Shown one piece after another: positions 6,802-14,856 of a DNA stretch of 17,206 bases. A program made the translations under genes and the position numbers. Source of the stretch: JAFLUQ01 sp964442035 (GTDB lineage Bacteria; Bacillota; Clostridia; UMGS1883); contig CAYTWZ010000033.1 of the NCBI GenBank assembly GCA_964442035.1, positions 1 through 17,206 on the forward strand, given 5' to 3'. Below the pieces are notes generated by a model. The model saw nothing but the letters and a program-made list of their open reading frames with translations. It did not search any database and was not told the origin of the DNA. Numbering within the stretch: the first letter of the stretch is position 1; the number at the start of each line of letters is the position of its first letter.

Positions 6802-8154
6802 ATGAATAAGGATCTTACGCAAGGCAAGCCGGAAACCGTGCTTTGGAAATTTTGCCTTCCGCTTTTCGGAAGTATCATATTTCAGCAGCTTTACAACATT
6901 GCGGACAGCTTTGTTGCAGGCAAATTTATAAACAACAACGCCTTGGCCGCTGTTGGTAACAGCTATGAAATCACGCTCGTTTTTATAGCCTTTGCCTTTG
7001 GCTGTAATATCGGCTGCTCAGTAATAGTATCCCGGCTGTTTGGATTAAAGGATTACAGTCAACTGAAAACAGCCGTTTACACAACTCTTATTTCAAGCGG
7101 CGTGTTATGCATCGCTCTTATGATAGCCGGATCTTTGTCCTGCAACACACTCTTACATCTGATAAACACATCGGGCAGCATATTTGCAAGCTCCAAGCTG
7201 TATCTTGATATTTACATACTTGGCTTGCCGTTTGTATTTTATTACAATATCGCAACAGGGATCTTTTCGGCGTTGGGTGACTCAAAAACTCCGTTTATCT
7301 TTCTGGCATGCTCTTCTGTCGCAAATATTATTATGGATATTCTGTTTGTGACCGGATTTAAGATGGGCGTGGGAGGAGTGGCCTGGGCGACCTTTATCTG
7401 TCAGGGAATAAGCTGTATACTTGCCGTTATATTTGTATTCAAGCGACTCGAAAGAATAAAAACAGACGACAGGGACAAGGTGTTTTCTGCTGCTCTGCTG
7501 AAAAAAATCGCGGTCATAGCGATACCCAGCATTTTGCAGCAAAGCTTTATTTCAGCGGGAAACATAATTATTCAAGGTGTTATAAACAGCTTTGGTGTGT
7601 CCGTAACCGCAGGATATTCCGCTGCAATAAAGCTGAACAATATGGTCACAACCTCACTTACAACGCTTGGCAACGGAATTTCAAATTACACCTCGCAAAA
7701 TCTCGGCGCGCAAAAGCTTGAACGCGTAAATGCGGGCTTTAAAGCGGGGGTCAAGCTTGTATGGCTTATATGTATACCTATTTCGACCATATATTTACTT
7801 GCCGGGAAACAGCTTGTTTACATATTTCTTGACAGTCCTACCGGTCAGGCGATTGATGTGGGAAGTACATTTTTAAAAATTACTGCTCCGTTTTATTTTA
7901 CGGTTTCTGCAAAGCTTGTATCAGACGGGATCTTGCGGGGAATGGGGCTTATGAAGAAATTCATTATCGCCACCTTTACCGACCTTATTCTGCGAGTAAT
8001 ACTTGCCGAAATATTGTCAAGAACCACCCTTGGAATAATAGGCATATGGCTTGCATGGCCTGTAGGCTGGACGGTGTCAATGATTATGTCTGTTGTATTT
8101 TCAATAAGGGCTGAAAGTCCTCATTCAACAAAATTTAAAGGAACCTACGAATAA
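6802..8154 (+). CDS. MATE-family multidrug/metabolite efflux transporter
   Basis: The 450-residue polytopic protein has about 12 hydrophobic segments and MATE landmarks: PLFGSIIFQQLYNIADSFVAG near the start, AVGNSYEI, and the second-half counterpart IPSILQQSFISAGNIIIQGVINSFG. These proteins export cationic drugs or metabolites using a Na+ or H+ gradient; the substrate here is unknown. ATG start with AGGAG 11 bases upstream. The last codons are unusual: SIRAESPH is encoded by a copy of the short palindromic repeat (8100-8128), and the final residues plus the stop lie inside the terminator stem. The transmembrane core is intact, so the altered tail probably does not stop function. Confidence 0.93.
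   Translation: MNKDLTQGKPETVLWKFCLPLFGSIIFQQLYNIADSFVAGKFINNNALAAVGNSYEITLVFIAFAFGCNIGCSVIVSRLFGLKDYSQLKTAVYTTLISSGVLCIALMIAGSLSCNTLLHLINTSGSIFASSKLYLDIYILGLPFVFYYNIATGIFSALGDSKTPFIFLACSSVANIIMDILFVTGFKMGVGGVAWATFICQGISCILAVIFVFKRLERIKTDDRDKVFSAALLKKIAVIAIPSILQQSFISAGNIIIQGVINSFGVSVTAGYSAAIKLNNMVTTSLTTLGNGISNYTSQNLGAQKLERVNAGFKAGVKLVWLICIPISTIYLLAGKQLVYIFLDSPTGQAIDVGSTFLKITAPFYFTVSAKLVSDGILRGMGLMKKFIIATFTDLILRVILAEILSRTTLGIIGIWLAWPVGWTVSMIMSVVFSIRAESPHSTKFKGTYE
8100..8128 (+). repeat. Short palindromic repeat inside the MATE 3' end
   Basis: The left arm TTCAATAAGGGCT is perfect. The right half differs from the copy at 17178-17206 at three of 29 positions. Those changes turn the TAT TGA of the consensus into CAT TCA, so the MATE frame reads through the repeat where the consensus would stop it. 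Confidence 0.75.
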
Positions 8155-8191
8155 TTAACTTCTAATGCGAATTATTCGAAGGTTCCTTTAA
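8135..8191. terminator. Bidirectional terminator between MATE and metalloprotease genes
   Basis: Two 22-base arms (8135-8156 and 8170-8191) pair with one mismatch around a 13-base loop. The outer stem is AAAGGAACCT with AGGTTCCTTT. The MATE stop codon lies in the left arm, and the protease stop is 7 bases past the right arm. T-rich sequence follows on the minus strand (TTTAAATTTTG). Confidence 0.75.
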
Positions 8192-8197
8192 CTTCTA

Positions 8198-10708
8198 TCA
8201 GACCTGATATTCCGGATACTCCGTGTCCTCCCAAAGCTCAAACCCGCCCAAGCTGCTATGCCTAAGCCGATAATATGAGGCATATCGGTTTGGGAACAAA
8301 AGCTGTATCGCCCGCTGGCGGTCTCTGTTGCCATAGCATATGAAGTAAAGTCTGCCAAATTCGGCAAAATCCTCGGTAGCATTGCTATTGCCATATGGGC
8401 TGACAAAGATCATATCGTTCTCTATGGCCTGAGCCCAGCCGCTGCCTTCAGCCCAGCCGCCTGCTCCGGAGGAAACGCTGTGAGACATCTCGTGGCATAT
8501 GGTGCAGAGCATTTGGTCGGTATTTGGAGTCCAAGATAAACGGATATAAAGGTCTGAAAAGCCGCAGTTATAGCTGTTTGCACTGTCGTCCCTGATTTTG
8601 ACGCTTTGGATATTTTTCCTGTAAGCATATGGTATACGGGCAAAGGCCTCCGGGAAAGTTTTTCCATTGCTTTTCGACGTATCCTCGTCCTGAACGTAAA
8701 GATCTACAGTCTGCTGAACCGACCCATCAGCGGCAAAGATAGTGAGCTTGTACTTGGTCCCGGCAAGCATAGTACCTCTCCAAAAATCATAGGTGCCTTC
8801 CACGCCGTCTGTAACTTGATATGTAACGCCATCAGTACCCGGGAGGTAGGAACTGACCGTACAGCCGGAGACAGTGCTGTCAGTCATAATATGACCGTCG
8901 CTGTCACTCAAAAAGCTTTCAAGCCGAGTAAACAACTCGTCATCGCCGGCAGCTTCTTTAAAAATATTATCTATGCGAAGCCGGGGCGTCCACTCTGCGC
9001 CGATGATTGTATCGCTGTAACGGTCAAACACGTCACCGGCCACTGTTTCATAAATCATTTCAATACGCCGGCGCTGAGCCTTACTCAATCGGGCGTAGGC
9101 ATTTGTTTCGGAAATAAGGCGCAGTGGGCTTTTGTCATTGAGAGGTTCAAAGACAAGCTCAATTTTATCCGCTTCACCTACAGCCGTGAGATACCCGCCG
9201 GAAAGTCCTATATACCGGTCATTTTCCAAGCTCCTGAGGTAATAGGCAGGAGCGTCGCTACTGTAATTTTCGCTTTTTTCGAGCACCCAGTGCTGACTGT
9301 CCCCGTTGTAATCATAATCTCCGCTGACCAACTGACCGTTAGTGACAGCAGTTATTCTTCTGTCGGATGAACGGCACAAAAAAGCAAAGCTCCCATCCCC
9401 CATATCTCGCGGCAGGAACATTGCGCTCTCGTCCTTCACCGATGTCCAGTCAGCAGACAGCCTGCCGCTGTTGCCGCGAACATATCTCCCATTGGCCTTT
9501 ATACCGTAGTACCGTCCGGCAAAACCGCTGTATACAACCTCGTCAATTATTGTTCCGGATTCAAAGCCTGTAACATAAAAGTTATAGTCGGAGTAATTAT
9601 CTCCGTTGACTACGGTTTTGTGACTGTTGCTTATCAATGCCAAGGAGTCCAGCTTAGACCCGTTGGTTCTGGCGCTGATAAGACCGCTGGTATAGGTTTT
9701 ACCATCCTTGCCGGTAACAGATACGGTATAGCTGTTTTCGGCAACATTGCCTGAAATCTTGATTTGATATGTTTCACTGACCTGAACGCTACACAAATTA
9801 ACAGCATCGGCGGTATAGGCTCCGCTGCCGTTGCCGTTCCTGACCGCAAAATAGTCACCGTTGAACAGGAGGATAACCGATGATTTGGTATAATCTAAAG
9901 GAGTATTGCTACTGTCATGGAGCATAACGGCATTGTCGCCCTTTTGGGCAATAGTGAGCTCAAAATCGATTTCATACTCACCTGTCAAGGCTTCAATGCT
10001 GTGATAGCCGATGCTGGAAGGATCATTTGTCAGCTGGTCATCACTGTACCACTTTTCTATCTCAGGTTCCTTGAGCTTGAAGGTAAAGTCTGCAGCAGCG
10101 GCCTCACCTTCAACAACAGTAACCGATACCGCCGTTTCACCCACCGGCTCCATACTTTCGGGAGTTGCCGCCGTTACGGTGTAATCACCTACGGGAACAT
10201 CGGTAAATATGTAAGTCCCATCCGCTAAGGTTCTGACGGTTTTTGTTTCAAGATTTTCGGATGAAAGAGTTATTTCTACATTCTCTATTGCTACGGCGTC
10301 AGCGTCCCTCACAGTTCCCTCAATCGTCCCCAATGCCGGGCCGCTGTAGGCCGAACCGTCAATGATTCCATCCTCGGTAAGGGTAGACAGCGTTGCCGCC
10401 GCCGGGGAGAGCGTCTCCATGTTCCAGAGTAATACTCTTGCCTGACTGTGAGCATCTGTGTTTTCGGCGGTCACAGTCAAAAACGCCTTGTTATTTGTAA
10501 CCCTTGCTCTGCTGACCGATTGAAGCCCGTTTTCTCCGTAAAGAGCCAGCACAGCTGTCAGCCCGTCCTCCGGGCCGTAAACACCGACGCTTATATCTCC
10601 CGGGGCAAGAGCCTGACTTCCCCATTCTACCCGCAAATTTGCCCCCAAAGCAGGCAAGCAAACGCAAAGCACGCAAAGTGTCAAAAGTACTCCCAAAACC
10701 TTTTTCAT
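8198..10708 (-). CDS. Secreted multidomain zinc metalloprotease
   Basis: The 836-residue exported protein has a signal peptide (MKKVLGVLLTLC to about ALGA, 1-23). A beta-rich segment (25-120) of a type common in clostridial surface proteins follows, then a carboxypeptidase-regulatory-like/CnaB-like domain (127-212), and a concanavalin-like sandwich (about 235-385). A beta-trefoil or fascin/ricin-like region (395-525) shows GRYV, DRRI and DRYI repeats. The C-terminal protease domain has the zinc motif HEMSH (H739, E740, H743) and a downstream ATEDFAEFG, typical of gluzincins of the anthrax lethal-factor-like group, where an acidic residue is the third ligand. Substrate unknown; binding to carbohydrate or matrix is inferred from the accessory domains. 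Start: ATG at 10708 with AAAGGATGG upstream. The open frame continues 43 codons further into repeat copy B, but that part is repeat-encoded and follows no ribosome site. Confidence 0.88.
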   Translation of the reverse strand: MKKVLGVLLTLCVLCVCLPALGANLRVEWGSQALAPGDISVGVYGPEDGLTAVLALYGENGLQSVSRARVTNNKAFLTVTAENTDAHSQARVLLWNMETLSPAAATLSTLTEDGIIDGSAYSGPALGTIEGTVRDADAVAIENVEITLSSENLETKTVRTLADGTYIFTDVPVGDYTVTAATPESMEPVGETAVSVTVVEGEAAAADFTFKLKEPEIEKWYSDDQLTNDPSSIGYHSIEALTGEYEIDFELTIAQKGDNAVMLHDSSNTPLDYTKSSVILLFNGDYFAVRNGNGSGAYTADAVNLCSVQVSETYQIKISGNVAENSYTVSVTGKDGKTYTSGLISARTNGSKLDSLALISNSHKTVVNGDNYSDYNFYVTGFESGTIIDEVVYSGFAGRYYGIKANGRYVRGNSGRLSADWTSVKDESAMFLPRDMGDGSFAFLCRSSDRRITAVTNGQLVSGDYDYNGDSQHWVLEKSENYSSDAPAYYLRSLENDRYIGLSGGYLTAVGEADKIELVFEPLNDKSPLRLISETNAYARLSKAQRRRIEMIYETVAGDVFDRYSDTIIGAEWTPRLRIDNIFKEAAGDDELFTRLESFLSDSDGHIMTDSTVSGCTVSSYLPGTDGVTYQVTDGVEGTYDFWRGTMLAGTKYKLTIFAADGSVQQTVDLYVQDEDTSKSNGKTFPEAFARIPYAYRKNIQSVKIRDDSANSYNCGFSDLYIRLSWTPNTDQMLCTICHEMSHSVSSGAGGWAEGSGWAQAIENDMIFVSPYGNSNATEDFAEFGRLYFICYGNRDRQRAIQLLFPNRYASYYRLRHSSLGGFELWEDTEYPEYQV

Positions 10709-10736
10709 AAAGTATCCATCCTTTTTAATAAGCTTT

Positions 10737-10896
10737 TTCAATAATGGCTGAAAGCCCGTCATGGGGCGTTTCGGTGAGAGATTGAACCCCCCACCAAAAA
10801 CGAAAGGGTCGCCCACCACCGGCGGCAGCCTCCTCAAAGCAGAAGCATCGCCTAGTCGGCGGACGAGACCCTAATGACATTTTTCGTTTAGTTATA
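10737..10896 (-). repeat. MITE-like multi-hairpin repeat, copy B (long form, diverged)
   Basis: This copy runs from the palindrome end (TTCAATAATGGCTGAAAGCCC) to the terminal inverted repeat TTTCGTTTAGTTATA. It is the same orientation as copy A and the same long form as copy C, but its centre has drifted. It fills the gap between the catalase stop and the metalloprotease ribosome site. The catalase TAA (10892-10894) lies inside its terminal repeat. Confidence 0.85.
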
Positions 10897-11590
10897 CAAA
10901 CGCAGGGGCCTTAGCATCAGTTGAGGGAAGTTCGTTTCCCTCAGGGGACGGAGCCGACATACTAAAATACATTTTTGCGGCCTTTGTTGTGCCAAAATCT
11001 CGGTTGGAACCGGTATCCTGCACCTTATTAAAGGCCTCGCGGAACATGGCGTTGTGTGCCTCCTCCCGGTTAAGCAGAAAATCAATTGTTTCTCGAACCT
11101 TTTTGTCATTTATCTGCCTGTAAAGATACTCGTAAACCACCTTTGCCCTCTGTTCCGACGCGATGTTTGAAAGCAAATCGGCACACAAATCACCTGTTAC
11201 AGTTACATAATCCCCTGTCCACGAATAGCCGGAAGCATTTATCAGCCCCGGATTAAGTCCCAAAAGCACATGAGTCTCAACCTCACCGGCGGGTACGCTT
11301 TGGGCGTCAACATCGTGTCCGTTAAGAAGATTTATTGTCTGTGCGACCATTTCCATATGGCCAAGCTCCTCAGCCGCAATGTCCAAAAACAGATCCTTTA
11401 TGGCCGGATCTTTTATTCTGAAGCTTTGGGACATATATTGCATGGCGGCCTTAAGCTCACCGTTTGCGCCTCCAAGCTGTTCCTGCAAAAGAGCCGCGTA
11501 CTGGGGATTTGGCTTTTCGACACCCACAGGGTGAAACATAATTTTTTCATGCTTGAACATAGAAGATACCTCGCTTTCCTTATTTGGCAT
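10892..11590 (-). CDS. Manganese catalase (CotJC-like)
   Basis: This 232-residue ferritin-like protein should break down hydrogen peroxide with a di-manganese centre in the cytoplasm, or in the spore coat if it is a true CotJC. The metal ligands expected of the family are present: E45, E75 with H78 (EELGH), E146 (SEQRAK) and E176/H179 (REEAH). Start: ATG at 11590 with AAGGAG 8 bases upstream; a second in-frame ATG ten codons in has a poorer site. The C-terminal tail is short and its stop codon falls within repeat copy B, so the native end may have been altered. It follows the AIM24-like gene by 74 bp on the same strand and may share its transcript. Confidence 0.93.
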   Translation of the reverse strand: MPNKESEVSSMFKHEKIMFHPVGVEKPNPQYAALLQEQLGGANGELKAAMQYMSQSFRIKDPAIKDLFLDIAAEELGHMEMVAQTINLLNGHDVDAQSVPAGEVETHVLLGLNPGLINASGYSWTGDYVTVTGDLCADLLSNIASEQRAKVVYEYLYRQINDKKVRETIDFLLNREEAHNAMFREAFNKVQDTGSNRDFGTTKAAKMYFSMSAPSPEGNELPSTDAKAPAFV

Positions 11591-11664
11591 TAGTATCTCC
11601 TTTTTGGCTTAAAAATATTCTCGGTTTGCTTTGTACATCTGCCCTTGCGGTGAATTTATCGGAT

Positions 11665-12348
11665 TTATTCTGTTTTCTGAGGAATATAGGGAATGATAGC
11701 GTTTGCCACATTGACAAGAGGCATTGTTTGGAGCCAAACAGTTCCCGGGCCTGTAACAGTTGTCAAAAACAAGCCTTCACCGCCGAGAAATATGTTTTTC
11801 GCACCCTTGACTCTTTGAATATCCATACTGCAGTTGCCTGTCATTGCAGCCAAGTGTCCTGTGTCAACAACAAGCTGCTGACCCGGATTTAAATCATACT
11901 GAACAACATGTCCGTCAAACTCAGCAAAGGCAATTCCGCTACCGCTTATTTTCTGCATAATAAAGCCTTCGCCGCCGAACAATCCGGCCTCCAGCTTTTT
12001 ATTGAAAAAGACCGAAAGCTCAATACCGCACTCACCGGCCAAAAACGAACGCTTTTGTAGAATTATCTCATTCTCGCTACTGATCTCAAATGCCTTAATC
12101 GAACCCGGAAAGCTTGATGCAAATGCGATTATTCCGCTGCCGTTTTCCGCTGTATACCTGTTCTGGAACAGATTTTCGCCGGAGAACATCCTCCCAAAGG
12201 CTTTTTTAAAGCCGCCGTTTGATGTGGTTTCCATTTTTATATTGGGCGACATCCATGCCATGGAACCGCTCTCGCACACCATCTCTTCCCCCGATGCCAG
12301 TTCACATATTACGACCGGCAAGGTATCTCCTTCAACCCTATACTTCAT
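11665..12348 (-). CDS. AIM24 / TIGR00266-family protein
   Basis: The 227-residue product matches the AIM24 family by its opening (YRVEGDTLPVVICELASGEEMVCESGSMAWM) and its glycine-rich core (GGFKKAFGRMFSGENLF, GLFGGEGFIMQKISG, FLGGEGLFLTTVTGPG). The fold is an all-beta tryptophan-RNA-binding-attenuator-like barrel. No biochemical role is firmly known in bacteria. ATG start with AAGGAG 8 bases before it, and a good promoter further upstream. It is followed by the manganese catalase on the same strand. Confidence 0.92.
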   Translation of the reverse strand: MKYRVEGDTLPVVICELASGEEMVCESGSMAWMSPNIKMETTSNGGFKKAFGRMFSGENLFQNRYTAENGSGIIAFASSFPGSIKAFEISSENEIILQKRSFLAGECGIELSVFFNKKLEAGLFGGEGFIMQKISGSGIAFAEFDGHVVQYDLNPGQQLVVDTGHLAAMTGNCSMDIQRVKGAKNIFLGGEGLFLTTVTGPGTVWLQTMPLVNVANAIIPYIPQKTE

Positions 12349-12400
12349 AATTAACGCTCCTTTTTAATTTACTTAAATAATACAATTAAATTCTGGTTTT

Positions 12401-12430
12401 ATTATAGCATACCGCATATATAAAAGTCAA
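12401..12430 (-). promoter_or_regulatory. Sigma-A promoter for the AIM24/catalase genes
   Basis: On the minus strand, TTGACT (12430-12425), an 18-base spacer and TATAAT (12406-12401) lie 53 bp before the AIM24 start. The -10 is perfect and the -35 has one mismatch. No dyad operator is obvious next to it. Confidence 0.75.
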
Positions 12431-12515
12431 AGGTTTTATCCATTTTAAATGCACATATTTTCCATACGTCTGTTCCAATGTACACCCTTGCGCAGCAAAA
12501 CCGCTGCAATAAAAA

Positions 12516-12935
12516 TCACAGCGTTTTATCAAATATATCTCCTTCAAGCTTGTAAATGGCGTCAACGGGAATCTTTATGCCGTCAGTCATGTAAATCATT
12601 CCCTCGTAAAGGTCTATTTTTCTTACGCTACCACTCACGGTAATATAAGCTCCGCCGGACTTTTTTTCGTCAGGCTTAAAGTAGGTTACCTCCACCAAAG
12701 GCATTTGCGAAAGATTTTTATCTATCAAAGCGAGCCTGCGGTAAAGCCTTTCCTTTTCGTGTTCATCAAGCTCGACCCATTCCTCGGTAAAACGTGCGAT
12801 TTCGTTCACAGCGTCCTCATAGCCCGACAGCGCCGCGAATGGCGAAAACTGCGCCGCACGGTCATGAAGGCTCATATGCGGATGCCGCTTTGACTGATGA
12901 TGAGGAAGCTCAATTATATCGTTATATTTGTCCAT
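12516..12935 (-). CDS. YolD-like protein
   Basis: The 139-residue product belongs to the YolD-like family, with the typical N-terminal segment RAAQFSPFAALSGYEDA, then a charged helix (LDEHEKERLYRRLALID) and a small beta domain with YFKPD and a KIDLYEGMIYM segment. YolD proteins are regularly encoded beside Y-family polymerases and are thought to serve the DNA damage response, but their mechanism is not settled. Start: ATG at 12935 with AGGAG 9 bases upstream. The ribosome site abuts the inserted 167-bp element, and the TAGGAG string is retained through the CTAA duplication. The polymerase gene lies upstream on the same strand, beyond that element. Confidence 0.88.
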   Translation of the reverse strand: MDKYNDIIELPHHQSKRHPHMSLHDRAAQFSPFAALSGYEDAVNEIARFTEEWVELDEHEKERLYRRLALIDKNLSQMPLVEVTYFKPDEKKSGGAYITVSGSVRKIDLYEGMIYMTDGIKIPVDAIYKLEGDIFDKTL

Positions 12936-12947
12936 AGCATAATTCTC

Positions 12948-13122
12948 CTAAGGAAGCGCTGATTAATTCTAAAAAGCTGATTGGCAAGGAAATTTTCTCG
13001 TAGCAAGACAAAAAGCGCATTAATACTTGATATATCTTGGGATTTTAACCGAGTCGCGAGGACAAATTAACCGTCAAACGACGTTTTAAGCCATGGGCGT
13101 AAGTTATTCAGCGCTTCCCTAA
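12948..13122. mobile_element. IS5-type MITE with CTAA target duplication
   Basis: The element is 12952-13118 (167 bp). Its ends are inverted: GGAAGCGCTGATTAA on the left, and GGAAGCGCTGAATAA read inward from the right. Both flanks carry CTAA (12948-12951 and 13119-13122), the kind of 4-bp duplication made by IS5-family transposases. It has no transposase frame, so it would need one in trans. It lies exactly between the polymerase and yolD genes. Confidence 0.85.
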
Positions 13123-14591
13123 GCTTTATGTCCGCCTATCTGCTTGTTCCTGTCCTTTGCGGTTGCGCCATCCTTCAGGTTTGCCCCTTTCAGTACGGCG
13201 TTTTTGCCGTATCTTTGCTTTAATCCCAGTATTGTATTTTGGATGTTTTTTTCTTTCTCCTGCTTTTCCTGTTCCTCGGCGCTGTCCATAAACAGCTCCA
13301 GCTGCTCATACGCCCCTGCCTCAGCTTCGGCGGCAACATGATTGGCCACAACATACATCCGCCGTACAAGCAGATTTTTGTCCACGATACGGTCAAACAG
13401 ATCCGTAACAGCCTTAGATATCTGACGGAAGGAGGATGTGGGCGACTTCAGATTTATGGAGCCGTGAGCCTGCTTGGGGATTTTGCGTCCGTAACGGTCA
13501 ACGGAAATTTCACCATTATAGTTTTTTGTGCTTTCTATGTCATAGCCAACAGTCAGCACCATCTGGTCAGTGACAAGCCCCTTGTCAACCAGATCCAGCA
13601 CAAGGAGATCCGTCATCTCCCACACCACAAGCCGGGCCTTATCAAAATCATATGGGCGCTGGAGCACCTGACCGTTGCTTATGCTGTGAGCTTCCGGCTG
13701 ATAGGCTTTAATGTCCCTCATTCCCACAGGCTCCCAGCCCCAAGCGTGATCTATAAGCAACTCCGCATTTATGCCAAACATTTTGTAAAGCAGCTCCTCG
13801 TTGTAGTAGTCTCTCTCACCGCCCAGAGAACAGCGGGCAATGTCCCCCATAGTGTTAAGACCAACCTTTTTAAGCTTGTCACTGTAGCCCTTGCCAACCC
13901 TCCAAAAATCCGTAAGCGGAGTGTGATGCCAAAGAAGGCGGCGGTACTTCATCTCGTCCAGCTCCGCTATACGCACACCGTCCTTGTCAGCAGGCATATG
14001 CTTTGCCACGATATCCATTGCCACCTTTGCAAGGTAGAGATTTGTTCCTATTCCTGCTGTAGCCGTGATTTTTGTGGTCTTAAGCACATCCTGAATTATC
14101 ATCATGGCAATTTCATGCGGGGTCATATTATATGTTGCTTGATAAGGGGTTATGTCTATAAAAACCTCATCTATGGAATATGGGTGAATGTCCTCCGGCG
14201 CAACATATTTGAGGTAAATTTGATATATTCTCGTGCTGTATTCCATATACAGCGCCATCCTCGGCGGAGCGACAATATACGAAACCGCAAGGAAGGGATT
14301 GCTTTTAAGCTCCTCGTCATGGACAGACTCCCCTGCAAGCTCCTTGCCGTGAAGCCTGTACTTCCGCTGAGAATTTACTGCCTTGATTTTCTGAACAACT
14401 TCAAACAGTCTGGGTCGTCCCGGTATTCCGTAGGACTTAAGGGATGGGGATACCGCAAGGCAGATCGTTTTTTCAGTGCGGCTTTCGTCCGCCACAACAA
14501 GATTTGTCCCAAGCGGATCCAGTCCCCGTTCGGCACATTCCACGGAGGCGTAAAAGGATTTTAAGTCAATTGCAATATACACGTTTTCCAC
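13119..14591 (-). CDS. Y-family DNA polymerase (UmuC/ImpB-like translesion polymerase)
   Basis: The 490-residue lesion-bypass polymerase has the catalytic acids in place: D9 in AIDLKSFYASVE, and D141/E142 in YSIDEVFIDI. The thumb region and little-finger domain follow. Near the C-terminus QLELF (430-434) looks like a sliding-clamp binding motif, followed by a charged helix and a conserved-looking tail ending IGGHKA. Start: GTG at 14591 with AGGAGG 7 bases upstream; an ATG-like extension nine codons earlier precedes the ribosome site and is unlikely. The promoter carries a dyad overlapping the -10, in keeping with damage control. Its stop codon lies in the CTAA duplication of the adjacent MITE. 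Confidence 0.94.
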   Translation of the reverse strand: MENVYIAIDLKSFYASVECAERGLDPLGTNLVVADESRTEKTICLAVSPSLKSYGIPGRPRLFEVVQKIKAVNSQRKYRLHGKELAGESVHDEELKSNPFLAVSYIVAPPRMALYMEYSTRIYQIYLKYVAPEDIHPYSIDEVFIDITPYQATYNMTPHEIAMMIIQDVLKTTKITATAGIGTNLYLAKVAMDIVAKHMPADKDGVRIAELDEMKYRRLLWHHTPLTDFWRVGKGYSDKLKKVGLNTMGDIARCSLGGERDYYNEELLYKMFGINAELLIDHAWGWEPVGMRDIKAYQPEAHSISNGQVLQRPYDFDKARLVVWEMTDLLVLDLVDKGLVTDQMVLTVGYDIESTKNYNGEISVDRYGRKIPKQAHGSINLKSPTSSFRQISKAVTDLFDRIVDKNLLVRRMYVVANHVAAEAEAGAYEQLELFMDSAEEQEKQEKEKNIQNTILGLKQRYGKNAVLKGANLKDGATAKDRNKQIGGHKA

Positions 14592-14610
14592 TTTGCAGCC
14601 TCCTTTGATT

Positions 14611-14629
14611 TGATACATTTATTGTATCA
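14611..14629 (-). promoter_or_regulatory. Dyad operator over the polymerase -10
   Basis: TGATACA (14611-14617) and TGTATCA (14623-14629) are perfect inverted arms with a 5-base centre. They overlap the -10 of the polymerase promoter, so a bound repressor would block it. The site does not look like the Bacillus LexA box (GAAC-N4-GTTC). The repressor is unknown. Confidence 0.65.
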
Positions 14630-14649
14630 CAAAATTGGGAAATTTACAA
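14621..14649 (-). promoter_or_regulatory. Promoter of the Y-family polymerase gene
   Basis: On the minus strand, TTGTAA (14649-14644), a 17-base spacer and TACAAT (14626-14621) lie about 30 bp before the GTG start. The end of repeat copy C (14657) is only 7 bp beyond the -35. Confidence 0.7.
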
Positions 14650-14656
14650 CCGTATA

Positions 14657-14839
14657 TATAACTAAACGAAAGATGTCCCCCGGGTTTCGTCTACCGACTC
14701 GGTCGGTGCTTCTGCTTCGCAGAGGCTGTCACCGGCGGAGGGTGTCCTCTGCCGGTGGCGGGCAACCCTCTCGTTTTTCGGTGGGAGATCTTTCTCTCAC
14801 CGAAAAACGCCCCATGACGGGCTTTCAGCCCTTATTGAA
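14657..14839 (+). repeat. MITE-like multi-hairpin repeat, copy C (long form)
   Basis: This is the best complete long form. It starts with TATAACTAAACGAAAG and ends with the palindrome half AGCCCTTATTGAA. Inside are several hairpins: CCGACTCGGTCGG, a CTGC ttc GCAG loop, CACCGGCGGAG with CTCTGCCGGTG, and a 17-bp stem (14772-14788 with 14793-14809, one mismatch, loop TCTT). The orientation is opposite to copies A and B. It lies directly upstream of the polymerase promoter. Confidence 0.88.
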
Positions 14840-14856
14840 AAATCTAAGGGATTGCA

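Noticed and set aside
8606..9370. Plus-strand open frame (254 codons) opposite the metalloprotease
   Set aside because: Antisense to a clear multidomain gene and without recognisable protein features.
10709..10837. Upstream extension of the metalloprotease frame
   Set aside because: Encoded by repeat copy B, lacks a ribosome site, and would bury the signal peptide that starts at the ATG at 10708.
13239..14564. Long plus-strand open frame (441 codons) opposite the polymerase gene
   Set aside because: It is fully antisense to a polymerase with intact catalytic motifs, has no ribosome site, and its translation shows no family features.
1..14839. Composite transposon bounded by repeat copies A and C
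   Set aside because: The copies are inverted, but the 14.6 kb between them holds ordinary chromosomal genes and no transposase, and copy A is incomplete in the window.
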